From NCBI GenBank assembly GCA_020152595.1, contig JAIGNY010001241.1:5001-69000 (forward strand): a DNA stretch of 64,000 bases, given 5' to 3'. Position numbers and translations under genes: made by a program. Positions within the stretch are counted from its first letter, which is position 1, and each line of letters begins with the position of its first letter. Of the stretch, positions 59,501-64,000 are shown piece after piece. Below the pieces are notes generated by a model. The model did not search any database. It was given only the letters and a program-made list of their open reading frames with translations, and was not told where the DNA came from. The stretch is from Chiridota heheva. Lineage: Eukaryota; Echinodermata; Holothuroidea; Apodida; Chiridotidae.

Positions 59501-62500
59501 TCTGGTTGTAACGGAGGGAAATATGGAAATTCGCGGGAAGAAACATTTTATTCATAAGTATTAAGTATTTTAAATATTTTTAGTTCTTGAGTAAGCAACA
59601 GTATATATGGTAAAAAGTGAACAGGTTTCAGGCTCGTTGCTGTAAGAGCGTTTCCCATCCCCACATTTCCCCTTCCCCACATTCCCCTCCCCACATTCAT
59701 TCTTCCCACATTTCCCCCTCCCACCATGTAATTATGTTATGAATAGTACACAAATTGCAAAATACAAAATAGGGAACATGTGTGGTAAAGTGTAAGCATA
59801 TATTTACTACATTAATATTATTTCTGTCACAATTTTTCATGCAAAGATTTTTGACACATTTATTTAGGTCCGTGAGAAACTTTATAATTTATTTCAATTC
59901 TTGAAATAAAAACAAGTTTGTACAATGACATGCAAAATATCCATTGCCTCAGATCTTGTATAATATCTAAACTCTCTGACTTTGCAACAATTTCCAGGGG
60001 GCAATTCACGTCTCTGAGTTAAAAAATAAGCCACACCCACCATAGCAACGTGGTAACTATGCGGGACAAACAAAACCTCAAATCCGCAATCATGCATCAC
60101 CAATGCATTGACATTTAGATGTTCATGTGGCCTGCCACAAGCTTTAATCCATTTTCAGCAAGAGGAGCAAACAAAATTCTGTTTGCTTACGGTTCGGGAA
60201 ACATATTTACAAAGCCTGTAGTGGGCGAAGGTGCAATTTTTGTTCACCATCTTGTCTTCACTCGGTATGTGTGTGCAGAACTTGGTTTGTGCAGTATATT
60301 GCATTGACTGCATTAGCGCACACCGCTAGCTAACTGTAATGCACCAGTATTGAGTAGGAGCTTTGCTCCACTTAGTTACACAGATTTTGTTGTTAGGCAA
60401 ATTCGTGCAGTGATTGGTTAAAAAAGCTGTCAATCAACTAACAACTGAGTGAGGTTACCTCCCCCCCTCTTCCCCACCCCTTATGCCTCCCATTTGGGCT
60501 ATGCTACCACTTTACGTCTTTATCTCACTATTGTGTAATCTGTATTCAATCTTGCATTATTGAGTTATCAATATAATCAACATCAACGGAAATGAAGTGC
60601 CTGAAAGGAAATAAGATACCAGTATCAACGGCCTTAAAAGTTCATTTTAAGGAAAATGAGAAGAACATGAAAATGTTTTTGGTTTTACACAATTTCCTTT
60701 TTTATAAAAAAATAGATATCTTTAAACATATAAACAGGCAGAAGTTTCATAACCATCCTGAACATAGTGGGGAGGGAAACCCCCACCACTTTTTCCAAAT
60801 TGATATCTTTTGTTTAATGACATTTTTGTATCTTTGTGTGATTTTGTGATCCCCTCCCAACACACTTTTGGTAGGCATATCCCATCTATGACAAGGAATT
60901 GCAAAGCAAGAGGGGCTAGCTATTCTCGGGAGGGGAGAGGTTATAATGATTATTTTAGGATATGGGGAGTCACTTTCTCATTATTCCTCTGACAGCGAGA
61001 TAAAACATGCACACCTGGAACGGGAAGGTGTTGAGTTAAAATCCAGACACAATCCTGTTGGTGCAGTCGTTATTTCAGACTGGATCAAAGCTCACTAATT
61101 ACAAAGTTGTTGCTAGCTCATACAAGCTCACTGCTAGCTTGAATGAGCTCCTTGTAACATCAGCTACCTTGTGGTGAGCTTATACCTGCTTCCACAGTTG
61201 GAATTAAGTATAAAATTTTCCTGCACTTCTGAATAAATGTGTTGAACATCTTCCCATGAAAAATTGCAACAGAAATAATATTAATGTAGTAAATACATCT
61301 TTATTTATTTATCACTATTCATCACACAAATATGTGGGGTGAGTGAACCCAAAACATGTTGACCAAAACTTTAACTTCTTACCACATGTACTGTTGGTTA
61401 TTCAAAAATTCACCCCGAAAAGAAAAGCAATTCAATTTGTTTTTTTATGAATTAAAAACGTTTCCCTGCGAATACCCGTTTTTTTTCCATGGTTATAACG
61501 GCCGGAACCATGGCATTTTTCCAGGTCTGCCATATTGCAACAAGCTCATTATAGCCTCAAATAAGCTTCTTGTTTCTGCAAGTTTGTAGGTAGCTCAGTT
61601 GGTAGAGCGCACGACTGAGATGCTGGAGGTACCGGGTTCAAGCCTCGGTCAGGTCTAACCGGCTTTTTCACAGCTATGCAGACAGATACTCTGAATATCC
61701 AAGCGGGAGTACGTTGTCTGCAGTTGTTGAGAGAAGTGGCAATGGTTGAATGGCGCTCGCCGTCCTTTGGCGGCGATGTTAGGACGGCGATGTTAAGCCA
61801 TCGATTCTGATGGTACAACAAGTCTCTGAACACTATTCGAGAAAAGAAGCATGAAAATACGGTGTTCATTCACTTCCTGTCCTGGCCCAGTCAAGCCCAA
61901 GTCCAGTTCCTGTGCGCAGACTTGTCCGGCAGACATAAAACTTATTCGGTGGCTAATTGGTTCCAGCGCTCTGAGCCCCTGTCAAAAGGCGCTATTTAAA
62001 TCCCAAATATTAGTATTATTTGAAAATCAAGTCAAGCTAACACTGTGTTTGATGCACGGTTGCTATTTTAGTAAGGGAAGTGCCGTTTTCGACGTATTAG
62101 GGACCCCTGCTCTCATAAGCGCCCATCCAACATTTTTTGATTTTTTGAAATTAATTTGAAGATTTAAGATAAGTATTGTTACATTATTTGCTTATTTTAC
62201 ATCTGACGCTGATGTGTTTGTGGTGGTTTTTGTGAGAATAGTATTAAACCACTTAACACAATGCAGTTCCAATAGCACACATATACGTGGCTCGGAGCAT
62301 ACATGCTTATTAGGAAGAAACGTCAGGCCTAGATAGTGGAGCAATTCTGTTTTTGTAACCGCCCCAGGCGCTTATTACGTCAAATATGGTAACTTGAAAA
62401 TTCTTCCCCGGTAAGTTAACCTGAAGTAAATTTCAGGATGTGAACAATAACTATATTTCGTAACTTGCTGAGGTTGGAATCACGAAAACTTGATTATTGG

Positions 62501-62611
62501 AAATCTTTTCTCTTCTCTCTAGGCTTTGGCAGTAAATGAATTGAAGGATGTGACCTTTTGCAATGATGCTTCAACTAATGTAACACTGCCTAGTTCCCTG
62601 ATGCCAAACTG
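17395..62611 (+). CDS. ABCG2: ABCG2-like ABC half-transporter, spliced, 15 exons visible, 3' end outside window
   Basis: Subfamily G half-transporters have an N-terminal nucleotide-binding domain followed by six membrane helices. They dimerise and export amphipathic compounds, sterols, urate or xenobiotics through the plasma membrane. Exons seen: 17395-17531, 29454-29513, 29947-30061, 35597-35749, 38256-38413, 40569-40719, 43244-43339, 44592-44773, 48948-49013, 49756-49841, 50709-50798, 53779-53903, 57511-57665, 58475-58564, 62523-62611. Every junction is GT/AG, and all phases agree except at 40569-40719. Motifs in order: Walker [11 protein letters not shown]-loop YVVQDDVVMG, signature VSGGERKR, Walker B VLFLDEP, D-loop GLDSST, H-loop IHQPR, then GYYRVS and PMRILP of the membrane domain. 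About 590 codons are present; human ABCG2 has 655, so the final helix and C-terminus lie beyond 64000. ABCG2 is the best match within subfamily G by motif spacing; a lineage-specific ABCG paralogue is possible. One frame break (40629) makes functionality uncertain. Confidence 0.93.
17640..18150 (+). repeat. Degenerate 21-22-bp tandem repeat (aaggtccagaaattttgcta)
   Basis: About 22 units vary in length and sequence. A larger cycle of about 160 bp can be seen, containing aatttaggcccagaaat. It starts just after the exon donor at 17532, inside the large intron. Confidence 0.8.
19192..19380 (+). mobile_element. Two partial arms of the TTAA fold-back family, in tandem
   Basis: Both begin ttaaaggattagttca (19192 and 19305), followed by catcttatatgaaa and agaaacaaaatggtg. 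They are arms without their inverted partners. Confidence 0.65.
20517..20875 (+). repeat. Degenerate 18-bp repeat (tagtccgaaggcccaa) that reverses orientation
   Basis: About 15 units run in one direction to 20770. After the bridge taccctaaccctaacc, units continue reverse-complemented (ttcggactagtaaacc) to 20875. The structure can fold back on itself. Confidence 0.75.
20940..21005 (-). repeat. tRNA-derived SINE fragment
   Basis: Minus-strand tgattggttgatagagca (D-arm like) is followed by atgggttccaacac (B-box like) at tRNA spacing. Stems are incomplete. Confidence 0.45.
21945..22095 (+). repeat. Degenerate repeat of gagatcactttgcccc, about 6 copies
   Basis: Units of 20-24 bp alternate acgagatcact with ttgccccc. 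No coding content was recognised. Confidence 0.6.
22621..23243 (+). repeat. 56-bp minisatellite, 11 copies
   Basis: The unit runs ttggtaacatctactgatgt, then tgtcctaagaattgccgctg and gtgcctagagcttaaa. The first two units carry two extra bases (catatct), and outer units are the most diverged. It lies in the large intron. Confidence 0.95.
23654..24616. mobile_element. hAT-like non-autonomous DNA transposon, 963 bp, perfect 8-bp target duplication
   Basis: The inverted ends are cagggttctagcta (left) and tagctagaaccctg (right). The 8-bp sequence catcatat flanks both sides exactly (23646-23653 and 24617-24624), the hAT signature. Sub-terminal blocks tttgagtgctgggc occur at both ends, in the same orientation. 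An interior ORF (23805-24191) shows no transposase similarity. Confidence 0.85.
24973..25134 (+). repeat. Three-copy tandem of about 55 bp
   Basis: The unit contains aaattatactctgta, atataaactttaaagagg and catgcagtatgaattg. The middle copy lacks a few bases. Confidence 0.85.
25337..26283 (+). repeat. 45-bp minisatellite, about 21 copies
   Basis: The unit runs ccattcctcttaccatgtga, then gtgacccataacctgcatca and tcctg. The unit is a multiple of three, so the minus strand stays open over several units ([15 protein letters not shown] per unit). Indels in some units break this, and there is no sign of selection for coding. Most units carry gtgagt. Confidence 0.95.
26290..29453. other. Intronic sequence without recognised genes
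   Basis: AT-rich intron. 28720-28960 resembles 19380-19600 and 5060-5160 (shared tgtagcctaacactaatg and tttaagtgtgg blocks), a diverged interspersed repeat. No exon was supported. Confidence 0.5.
29454..29513 (+). CDS. ABCG2: ABCG2-like exon: Walker A (P-loop)
   Basis: This 60-bp exon encodes [19 protein letters not shown]. It carries the phosphate-binding loop GPSGSGKT, which coordinates the ATP phosphates through its Lys. The acceptor is cccctcag and the donor gtgagt at 29514. It completes the Thr codon of the previous exon and hands over TC for a Ser. The intron before it is 11.9 kb and the one after only 433 bp. Confidence 0.95.
29947..30061 (+). CDS. ABCG2: ABCG2-like exon: LAARKD block to Q-loop
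   Basis: It encodes [20 protein letters not shown], then [18 protein letters not shown]. This is collinear with human LLDVLAARKD...GYVVQDD. The final Gln is the Q-loop residue that contacts the magnesium and links ATP binding to the membrane domain. The acceptor is tttcccag and the donor gtgggt at 30062. The exon ends in phase 0. Confidence 0.95.
30220..31935. mobile_element. Fold-back element with tandem-repeat arms (TU/FB-like)
   Basis: Outer inverted repeats of about 85 bp lie at 30220-30305 and 31850-31935, from taaataccgtcatgg to ccatgacggtattta. Inside, short units read cccacatgacatccc on the left (30306-30660) and the inverse gggatgtcatgtggg on the right (30690-31850). A small loop (30661-30690) lies between the arms. 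The right arm is longer and holds an unrelated insert (30770-30867) and a perfect 19-bp sub-array (31623-31852). Sea-urchin TU and Drosophila FB elements have this layout. No transposase is present. Confidence 0.7.
31623..31852 (+). repeat. 19-bp minisatellite of hairpin-forming units, about 12 copies
   Basis: The unit is atgccatgttggacatggg. Each unit contains ccatgt-tgg-acatgg, a 6-bp stem with a 3-base loop. The 19-bp length gives long open frames in all phases, which are artefacts. Confidence 0.95.
32236..32420 (+). other. G-rich tract
   Basis: Several G runs (ggggcaggg, gggggtaggg, cagggggaaggg, gggggggg) lie within 32254-32410. They could form G-quadruplex structures on the + strand or its transcript. 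No coding content. Confidence 0.5.
32812..35550 (+). repeat. 67-bp minisatellite, about 41 copies
   Basis: The unit runs gtgtcccatgctggcaatga, then gcctagaggggtgggcgatt and tacccagtaagtatgttacc, followed by cttccct. Copies are highly alike; variation is mostly single bases (aggg or aagg, ccc or cc). It ends about 46 bp before the exon at 35597. Almost every unit carries gtaagtat, a near-perfect U1 target for positions +1 to +8, and a pyrimidine-rich cccttccctgtgtccc followed by cctag. Confidence 0.97.
35597..35749 (+). CDS. ABCG2: ABCG2-like exon: [10 protein letters not shown] block
   Basis: This is a 51-codon, phase-0 exon. It starts [20 protein letters not shown] and ends with [11 protein letters not shown], matching the helical subdomain of ABCG2. 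The acceptor is cattccag and the donor gtaaga at 35750. It begins only 46-47 bp after a 2.7-kb minisatellite, so its branch point must lie in the short unique stretch or within the last repeat unit. Confidence 0.95.
36690..38010 (+). repeat. Dispersed 1.3-kb repeat, paralogous to 55180-56075
   Basis: It starts with a 19-bp-type array (gggtgggttggcatgtg), then a long non-repetitive body. The body shares ggacagtctggaat, tttccaatgtctagtttgtc and tgcttgactttg with the second copy. This copy carries an extra insert at about 37015-37285, ending near the palindrome cgattttggccaaaatcg (37225-37242). Confidence 0.8.
38256..38413 (+). CDS. ABCG2: ABCG2-like exon: ABC signature, Walker B and D-loop
   Basis: It encodes [20 protein letters not shown], then [20 protein letters not shown] and [20 protein letters not shown] is the ABC signature. 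VLFLDEP is Walker B with the catalytic Glu. GLDSST is the D-loop. The acceptor is aatatag and the donor gtgagt at 38414. It ends with two bases of a codon completed by the next exon. Confidence 0.95.
38640..38907 (+). mobile_element. LINE 3' tail fragment
   Basis: It shares tttctgacctttt, ggcacaatttgacctt and ttcatcaaacaaacaaac with the tail at 52560-52760. Only the 3' untranslated end is present. Confidence 0.55.
38911..40281. mobile_element. TTAA fold-back family copy, interrupted by another transposon
   Basis: The left arm starts at 38911 (gtttagtgg, then aaaatggtgaagaaagc) and breaks at 39001. It resumes at 39811 (ggagatatgtaaga) and ends with the right arm ttgaccactgaactaatc at 40281. 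The gap is filled by the element at 39002-39810. Confidence 0.6.
39002..39810. mobile_element. hAT-like element nested in a fold-back element
   Basis: The ends are tagtgtttacagggtacc and, inverted on the right, tagtgtttgcaccgggtcc. Internal ggttacccgacc and gatacccggataccaga blocks are typical of hAT-type termini. No exact target duplication is visible and there is no transposase ORF. Confidence 0.5.
40569..40719 (+). CDS. ABCG2: ABCG2-like exon: H-loop, with a one-base frame break
   Basis: In the entering frame it encodes [20 protein letters not shown] up to 40629, including the switch His of IHQPR. From 40630 the homologous sequence ([19 protein letters not shown], then [12 protein letters not shown]) is found one frame over. 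The exon is 151 bp. The next exon needs phase 1, which 152 bp would give. As read, translation enters exon 43244 in the wrong frame and meets TAA at 43292-43294. One base is therefore missing around 40628-40630. It may be a true null mutation or a consensus error at a short C run. The acceptor is cttttcag and the donor gtaaag. Confidence 0.9.
41041..41253 (+). mobile_element. Short hAT-like MITE (cattggcatagccag), 213 bp
   Basis: The left end is cattggcatagccagagg and the right end, inverted, is cctggctacaccaatg. The flanking 8-mers tgttgcac and tgttttac match at 6 of 8. Confidence 0.6.
42000..42670 (+). repeat. Partial copy of the tandem-arm fold-back element
   Basis: Units gggatgccatgtgggacat recur from 42240 to 42660. 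The preceding 100 bp (gtcatttgcataagttat, gaactgacactttcata) is homologous to the insert at 30770-30867. There are no outer inverted ends. Confidence 0.8.
43244..43339 (+). CDS. ABCG2: ABCG2-like exon: end of nucleotide-binding domain
   Basis: It encodes [20 protein letters not shown], then [12 protein letters not shown], matching human YNNPADFFLDIING. The NNPPDFFLD block closes the ATPase domain. The acceptor is atatttag and the donor gtaagc at 43340. It starts and ends in phase 1. Confidence 0.95.
43724..44176 (+). mobile_element. Decayed THAP-domain transposon remnant, copy 1
   Basis: It starts ggtcacatgactttgtttac and ends gtcacgtgatgaaaacc. At 43811-43843 it reads [11 protein letters not shown], which resembles the start of a THAP zinc finger (C-x(2-4)-C with CTN), before a stop. 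The copy at 51060-51620 shares both ends and this peptide region. P-element-type transposases carry an N-terminal THAP domain. The rest is non-coding. Confidence 0.5.
44592..44773 (+). CDS. ABCG2: ABCG2-like exon: cytosolic linker to connecting helix
   Basis: It encodes a charged, low-conservation linker starting [20 protein letters not shown]. This is followed by [17 protein letters not shown] and ends [13 protein letters not shown]. The Tyr-Ala-Thr-Ser-Phe block matches human SYTTSFCHQ, where the connecting helix leads to the first membrane helix. The acceptor is ttcttacag and the donor gtatgt at 44774. It ends in phase 0. Confidence 0.93.
45011..46862 (+). repeat. 17-bp minisatellite, about 108 copies, with a higher-order repeat
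   Basis: The unit is ttcttagttgggcaccg. Variant units (gcgccaggcgctg at 45802 and 46465; gagcgccggg at 45966 and 46627) recur about 663 bp apart. A block of some 39 units was therefore duplicated as a whole. It begins about 240 bp after the exon donor at 44774. Confidence 0.95.
47319..48838 (+). repeat. 22-bp minisatellite, about 69 copies
   Basis: The unit is attgcatgggtattagtat plus gtg, with scattered aggatgtg and missing-ta variants. It ends about 110 bp before the exon at 48948. Confidence 0.95.
48948..49013 (+). CDS. ABCG2: ABCG2-like exon: connecting segment [17 protein letters not shown]
   Basis: This 22-codon exon encodes [20 protein letters not shown] and FQ, matching human LRWVSKRSFKNLLGNPQASIAQ. 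The acceptor is weak (ctcttaaag), with a preceding pyrimidine-rich stretch of Alu-less intron. The donor is gtgaga at 49014. It follows a 22-bp minisatellite that ends about 110 bp upstream. Confidence 0.9.
49582..49649 (+). repeat. Hairpin-forming inverted repeat, 68 bp
   Basis: Arms tcgacttgcct (49582-49592) and aggcaagtcga (49639-49649) are perfect. An inner ttgaat..atatc pairs with gatattcaa. A partial copy with gtcgacttgccttaatcag lies at 38049-38067, so this is probably a small MITE. Confidence 0.55.
49756..49841 (+). CDS. ABCG2: ABCG2-like exon: first-to-second membrane segment
   Basis: It encodes [18 protein letters not shown], a hydrophobic helix, followed by [16 protein letters not shown] is an invariant block of ABCG2 orthologues (human STGIQNRAG). 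The acceptor is acctatacag and the donor gtaagt at 49842. The last codon is split two plus one. Confidence 0.95.
50709..50798 (+). CDS. ABCG2: ABCG2-like exon: second membrane helix
   Basis: It encodes [20 protein letters not shown], then [10 protein letters not shown], matching human AGVLFFLTTNQCFSSVSAVE. The acceptor is cttcttgcag and the donor gtaagt at 50799. It starts by completing the Arg codon and ends two bases into an Ile codon. Confidence 0.95.
51060..51640 (+). mobile_element. Decayed THAP-domain transposon remnant, copy 2
   Basis: It shares ggtcacatgactttgtttac (start) and agtcacgtgatgaaaacc (end) with copy 1. At 51186-51224 it reads MVES, a stop, then CAVGCTNR, which is the THAP C-x-VGC-T-N-R start. 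Interrupted and non-functional. Confidence 0.55.
51660..51780 (+). repeat. Dispersed repeat end with 18-bp palindrome
   Basis: The perfect palindrome cgattttggccaaaatcg (51679-51696) is followed by gcaagggctaatat and ataattatttgcttg. The same block is found inverted at 37150-37245, so both are ends of one repeat family. Confidence 0.6.
52345..52420 (+). repeat. tRNA-derived SINE head
   Basis: The A-box-like tagtgtagtggtttgc is followed by B-box-like ccgggtttgaaaacc at tRNA spacing. Stems are imperfect. Confidence 0.45.
52560..53725 (+). mobile_element. Three LINE 3' ends in tandem, one with ORF tail
   Basis: Tails end near 52762, 53528 and 53722, each with a gaccctcattgtcgtggtgc-type or gactctgactgtcgc-type block followed by gttaa and tcatcaaacc-like sequence. 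Between 53030 and 53335 the ORF end reads [17 protein letters not shown], then [20 protein letters not shown]. That cysteine/histidine region follows the RNase H part in several LINE clades. All lie in the gene's transcription direction. Confidence 0.7.
53779..53903 (+). CDS. ABCG2: ABCG2-like exon: third membrane helix with GYYRVS
   Basis: It encodes [19 protein letters not shown], then [20 protein letters not shown] and MM. The Arg of GYYRVS corresponds to the human residue (Arg482) known to set substrate range, and it is conserved here. PMRILP matches human PMRMLP. The acceptor is ttcatccccag and the donor gtaagt at 53904. It ends in phase 1. Confidence 0.95.
54070..55030 (+). repeat. Diverged tandem of 110-150-bp units, about 6 copies
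   Basis: Each unit combines gacttggcataggggta, ggacatgggtactg, ttgtgtgtgcatactaatta and gcttatttgcataacaat. A related unit is at 14660-14850. No coding content. Confidence 0.75.
55180..56075 (+). repeat. Second copy of the dispersed 1.3-kb repeat
   Basis: Homologous to 36690-38010, without the insert seen there. The array part (gggtgggttggcatgtg) comes first and the unique body follows. Confidence 0.8.
56215..56440 (+). repeat. Two-copy diverged tandem of about 100 bp
   Basis: The blocks acaggggtaatc, cttcacaattcatg and caactattgttacacc recur at a distance of about 95 bp. Confidence 0.55.
56450..57510. other. Intronic sequence without recognised genes
   Basis: AT-rich intron. No exon, RNA gene or repeat could be supported. 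Confidence 0.5.
57511..57665 (+). CDS. ABCG2: ABCG2-like exon: fourth and fifth membrane helices
   Basis: It encodes [20 protein letters not shown], then [20 protein letters not shown] and [12 protein letters not shown]. Human ABCG2 has GLKPKADAFFVMMFTLMMVA at this place. The acceptor is ttttctcttag and the donor gtaaga at 57666. It ends in phase 0. Confidence 0.95.
58020..58292 (-). mobile_element. tRNA-derived SINE with Deu-like central core
   Basis: Minus strand: A-box tggctcggtagttaaga (58271-58287), B-box ccaggatcgacttccg (58220-58235), then a core ccttgagcaaagcacttta (58179-58200 region). A body with tgcgatggattggcatctt follows. The order head, core, body is that of Deu/V-type SINEs. 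It is inserted in an arm of the TTAA fold-back family (57970-58440). Confidence 0.65.
58475..58564 (+). CDS. ABCG2: ABCG2-like exon: [20 protein letters not shown]
   Basis: This 30-codon, phase-0 exon encodes [20 protein letters not shown] and [10 protein letters not shown]. It matches human IFSGLLVNLTTIASWLSWLQYFSIPRYGFT. The acceptor is atcttcttcag. The donor gtaagt at 58565 is itself the first unit of a 28-bp minisatellite (58561-59478). Confidence 0.95.
58561..59478 (+). repeat. 28-bp minisatellite starting at a splice donor, about 33 copies
   Basis: The first unit is the exon end gaat plus the donor gtaagtaggatatt. Later units run aacacagaatgtaagtagg, then atattaaat. Most units keep gaatgtaagtagg. 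Units near the exon and near the far end are the most irregular. Confidence 0.97.
59480..61580. other. Intronic sequence without recognised genes
   Basis: It holds a C-rich cccacatttcccc stretch (59655-59730). No exon or RNA gene could be supported. 60985-61040 has a weak B-box-like ttgagttaaaatcc. Confidence 0.5.
61588..62022 (+). mobile_element. Near full-length tRNA-derived SINE, about 435 bp
   Basis: The A-box tagctcagttggtagagc (61591-61608) and B-box gggttcaagcctcgg (61633-61647) form a tRNA-like head with a good T-arm (ccggg/ctcgg) but a mismatched acceptor stem. A body with cgctcgccgtcctttgg follows. The tail is ggcgctatttaaatcccaaa plus tattagtatta, the type of tail shared with a LINE partner in many SINEs. 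Confidence 0.7.
62523..62611 (+). CDS. ABCG2: ABCG2-like exon: extracellular loop with sequon and cysteine
   Basis: It encodes [20 protein letters not shown] and TLPSSLMPN, then TG of a split codon. The start matches human ALQHNEFLGQNFC. Asn-Val-Thr is a sequon placed like the glycosylated Asn of human ABCG2. Cys of TFC matches a loop cysteine. The split TG codon could be the Cys that bridges the dimer, depending on the next exon. The acceptor is tcttctctctag and the donor gtatgt at 62612. The last coding exon or exons are outside the window. Confidence 0.9.
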
Positions 62612-62633
62612 GTATGTGGTAGCAAGTCAATTT

Positions 62634-62745
62634 CTAGAGGATTAGTTCAATGGTCAAAGAAGTTTATCTTTTATGAAATGGACTTTAAAAGAAACAAAAT
62701 GGTGAAGAAACTATTTCCAATATAATGAAGATATCTTTTTTTCTT
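62634..62745 (+). mobile_element. Single arm of the TTAA fold-back family
   Basis: aggattagttcaatggtcaa and agaaacaaaatggtgaagaa match the arm consensus. No inverted partner. Confidence 0.55.
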
Positions 62746-63226
62746 TTTTTGTGTGTATATATTATTATTTCTGTCTTCTATCATATGTTGACCATATGCT
62801 AGTATGCCAAAATGCCAGTATATTAAACCTGGAGCATATCAAAACTTAGTAAGTCAAAATTTAAACGCATCTACTTTTGCACATGTACTGTATGTCAAAT
62901 TTTATTTATGATTATGACAATATTCATACTTACCTGAAAGCTTTGATATCATGATCATCAAAGTATCAAAACATACAAATATTATTGACTATGCCCAAAT
63001 ATCATTGACTATGCCCAAATAATCAATGCAATACCCCATTTTGCATGGAATTAAACAAAAAAATATATTGTGCCCCATCTCAAAAGTGTTTGTGCCAGGC
63101 CCTATAAGAATATTCCTGGGTACAGACCTGGTGATACCTGGAAAATTTTCCTGGGAAAACAATAAAATTGATGTAAGCCTATTAGCCAGGAGAAGGAAGG
63201 GGGAGGGTGGGCACTTTCATATGTGA

Positions 63227-63960
<734 letters not shown>

Positions 63961-64000
63961 TAAATATATATACTGTACTTCTGATTTCTTGGAATCAAAG

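Noticed and set aside
61588..61660. Functional tRNA gene
   Set aside because: The A and B boxes and T-arm are good, but acceptor and anticodon stems do not pair, and a SINE body and tail follow.

Overview
This is a eukaryotic genomic window, not a bacterial one. It has spliced exons with canonical GT/AG junctions, multi-kilobase introns, tRNA-derived SINE-like sequences, LINE fragments, DNA-transposon footprints and many minisatellites. The repeat content and the protein divergence suggest a marine invertebrate deuterostome, probably an echinoderm. That is inference; the taxon cannot be proven from the sequence alone.

One gene can be recognised with confidence. It is an ABCG2-like half-transporter (ABC subfamily G) on the + strand. 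Fifteen exons from 17395 to 62611 were joined by splice phase and by collinearity with human ABCG2. They carry, in order, Walker A, the Q-loop, the ABC signature, Walker B, the D- and H-loops, the linker, the transmembrane segments and an extracellular loop with a glycosylation sequon. The 3' end lies beyond the window. A possible first coding exon (10564-10587) sits below an ETS+CRE promoter-like cluster near 10310-10330. The exon at 40569-40719 has a one-base frame break, confirmed independently by the splice phase of the next exon. The copy is therefore either a pseudogene or null allele, or carries a sequence error.

Layout. 1-10.3 kb: upstream sequence with a LINE C-terminus, MITEs, a CRE-centred palindrome, a TGACCT-rich repeat and a reverse-transcriptase fragment. 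10.3-17.4 kb: putative promoter and first intron, with a LINE 3' end, an (AATC)n tract, a TTAA-flanked fold-back element and an unassigned membrane-segment ORF. 17.4-29.5 kb: an 11.9-kb intron with 56-bp and 45-bp minisatellites and a hAT-like element with a perfect 8-bp target duplication. 29.5-44.8 kb: the nucleotide-binding-domain exons, separated by a fold-back element built of tandem repeats, a 67-bp minisatellite of about 41 copies and nested transposons. 44.8-49 kb: one intron made mostly of a 17-bp and a 22-bp minisatellite. 49-62.6 kb: the membrane-domain exons, with THAP-type transposon remnants, LINE tails, SINEs and a 28-bp minisatellite that starts exactly at a splice donor. 63.2-64 kb: about 730 bp of (TA)n.

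The most unusual theme is the relation between minisatellites and splice sites. The 28-bp array repeats the authentic exon-end/donor sequence dozens of times. Three other intronic arrays (67, 45 and 22 bp) also carry a donor-like core in most units.
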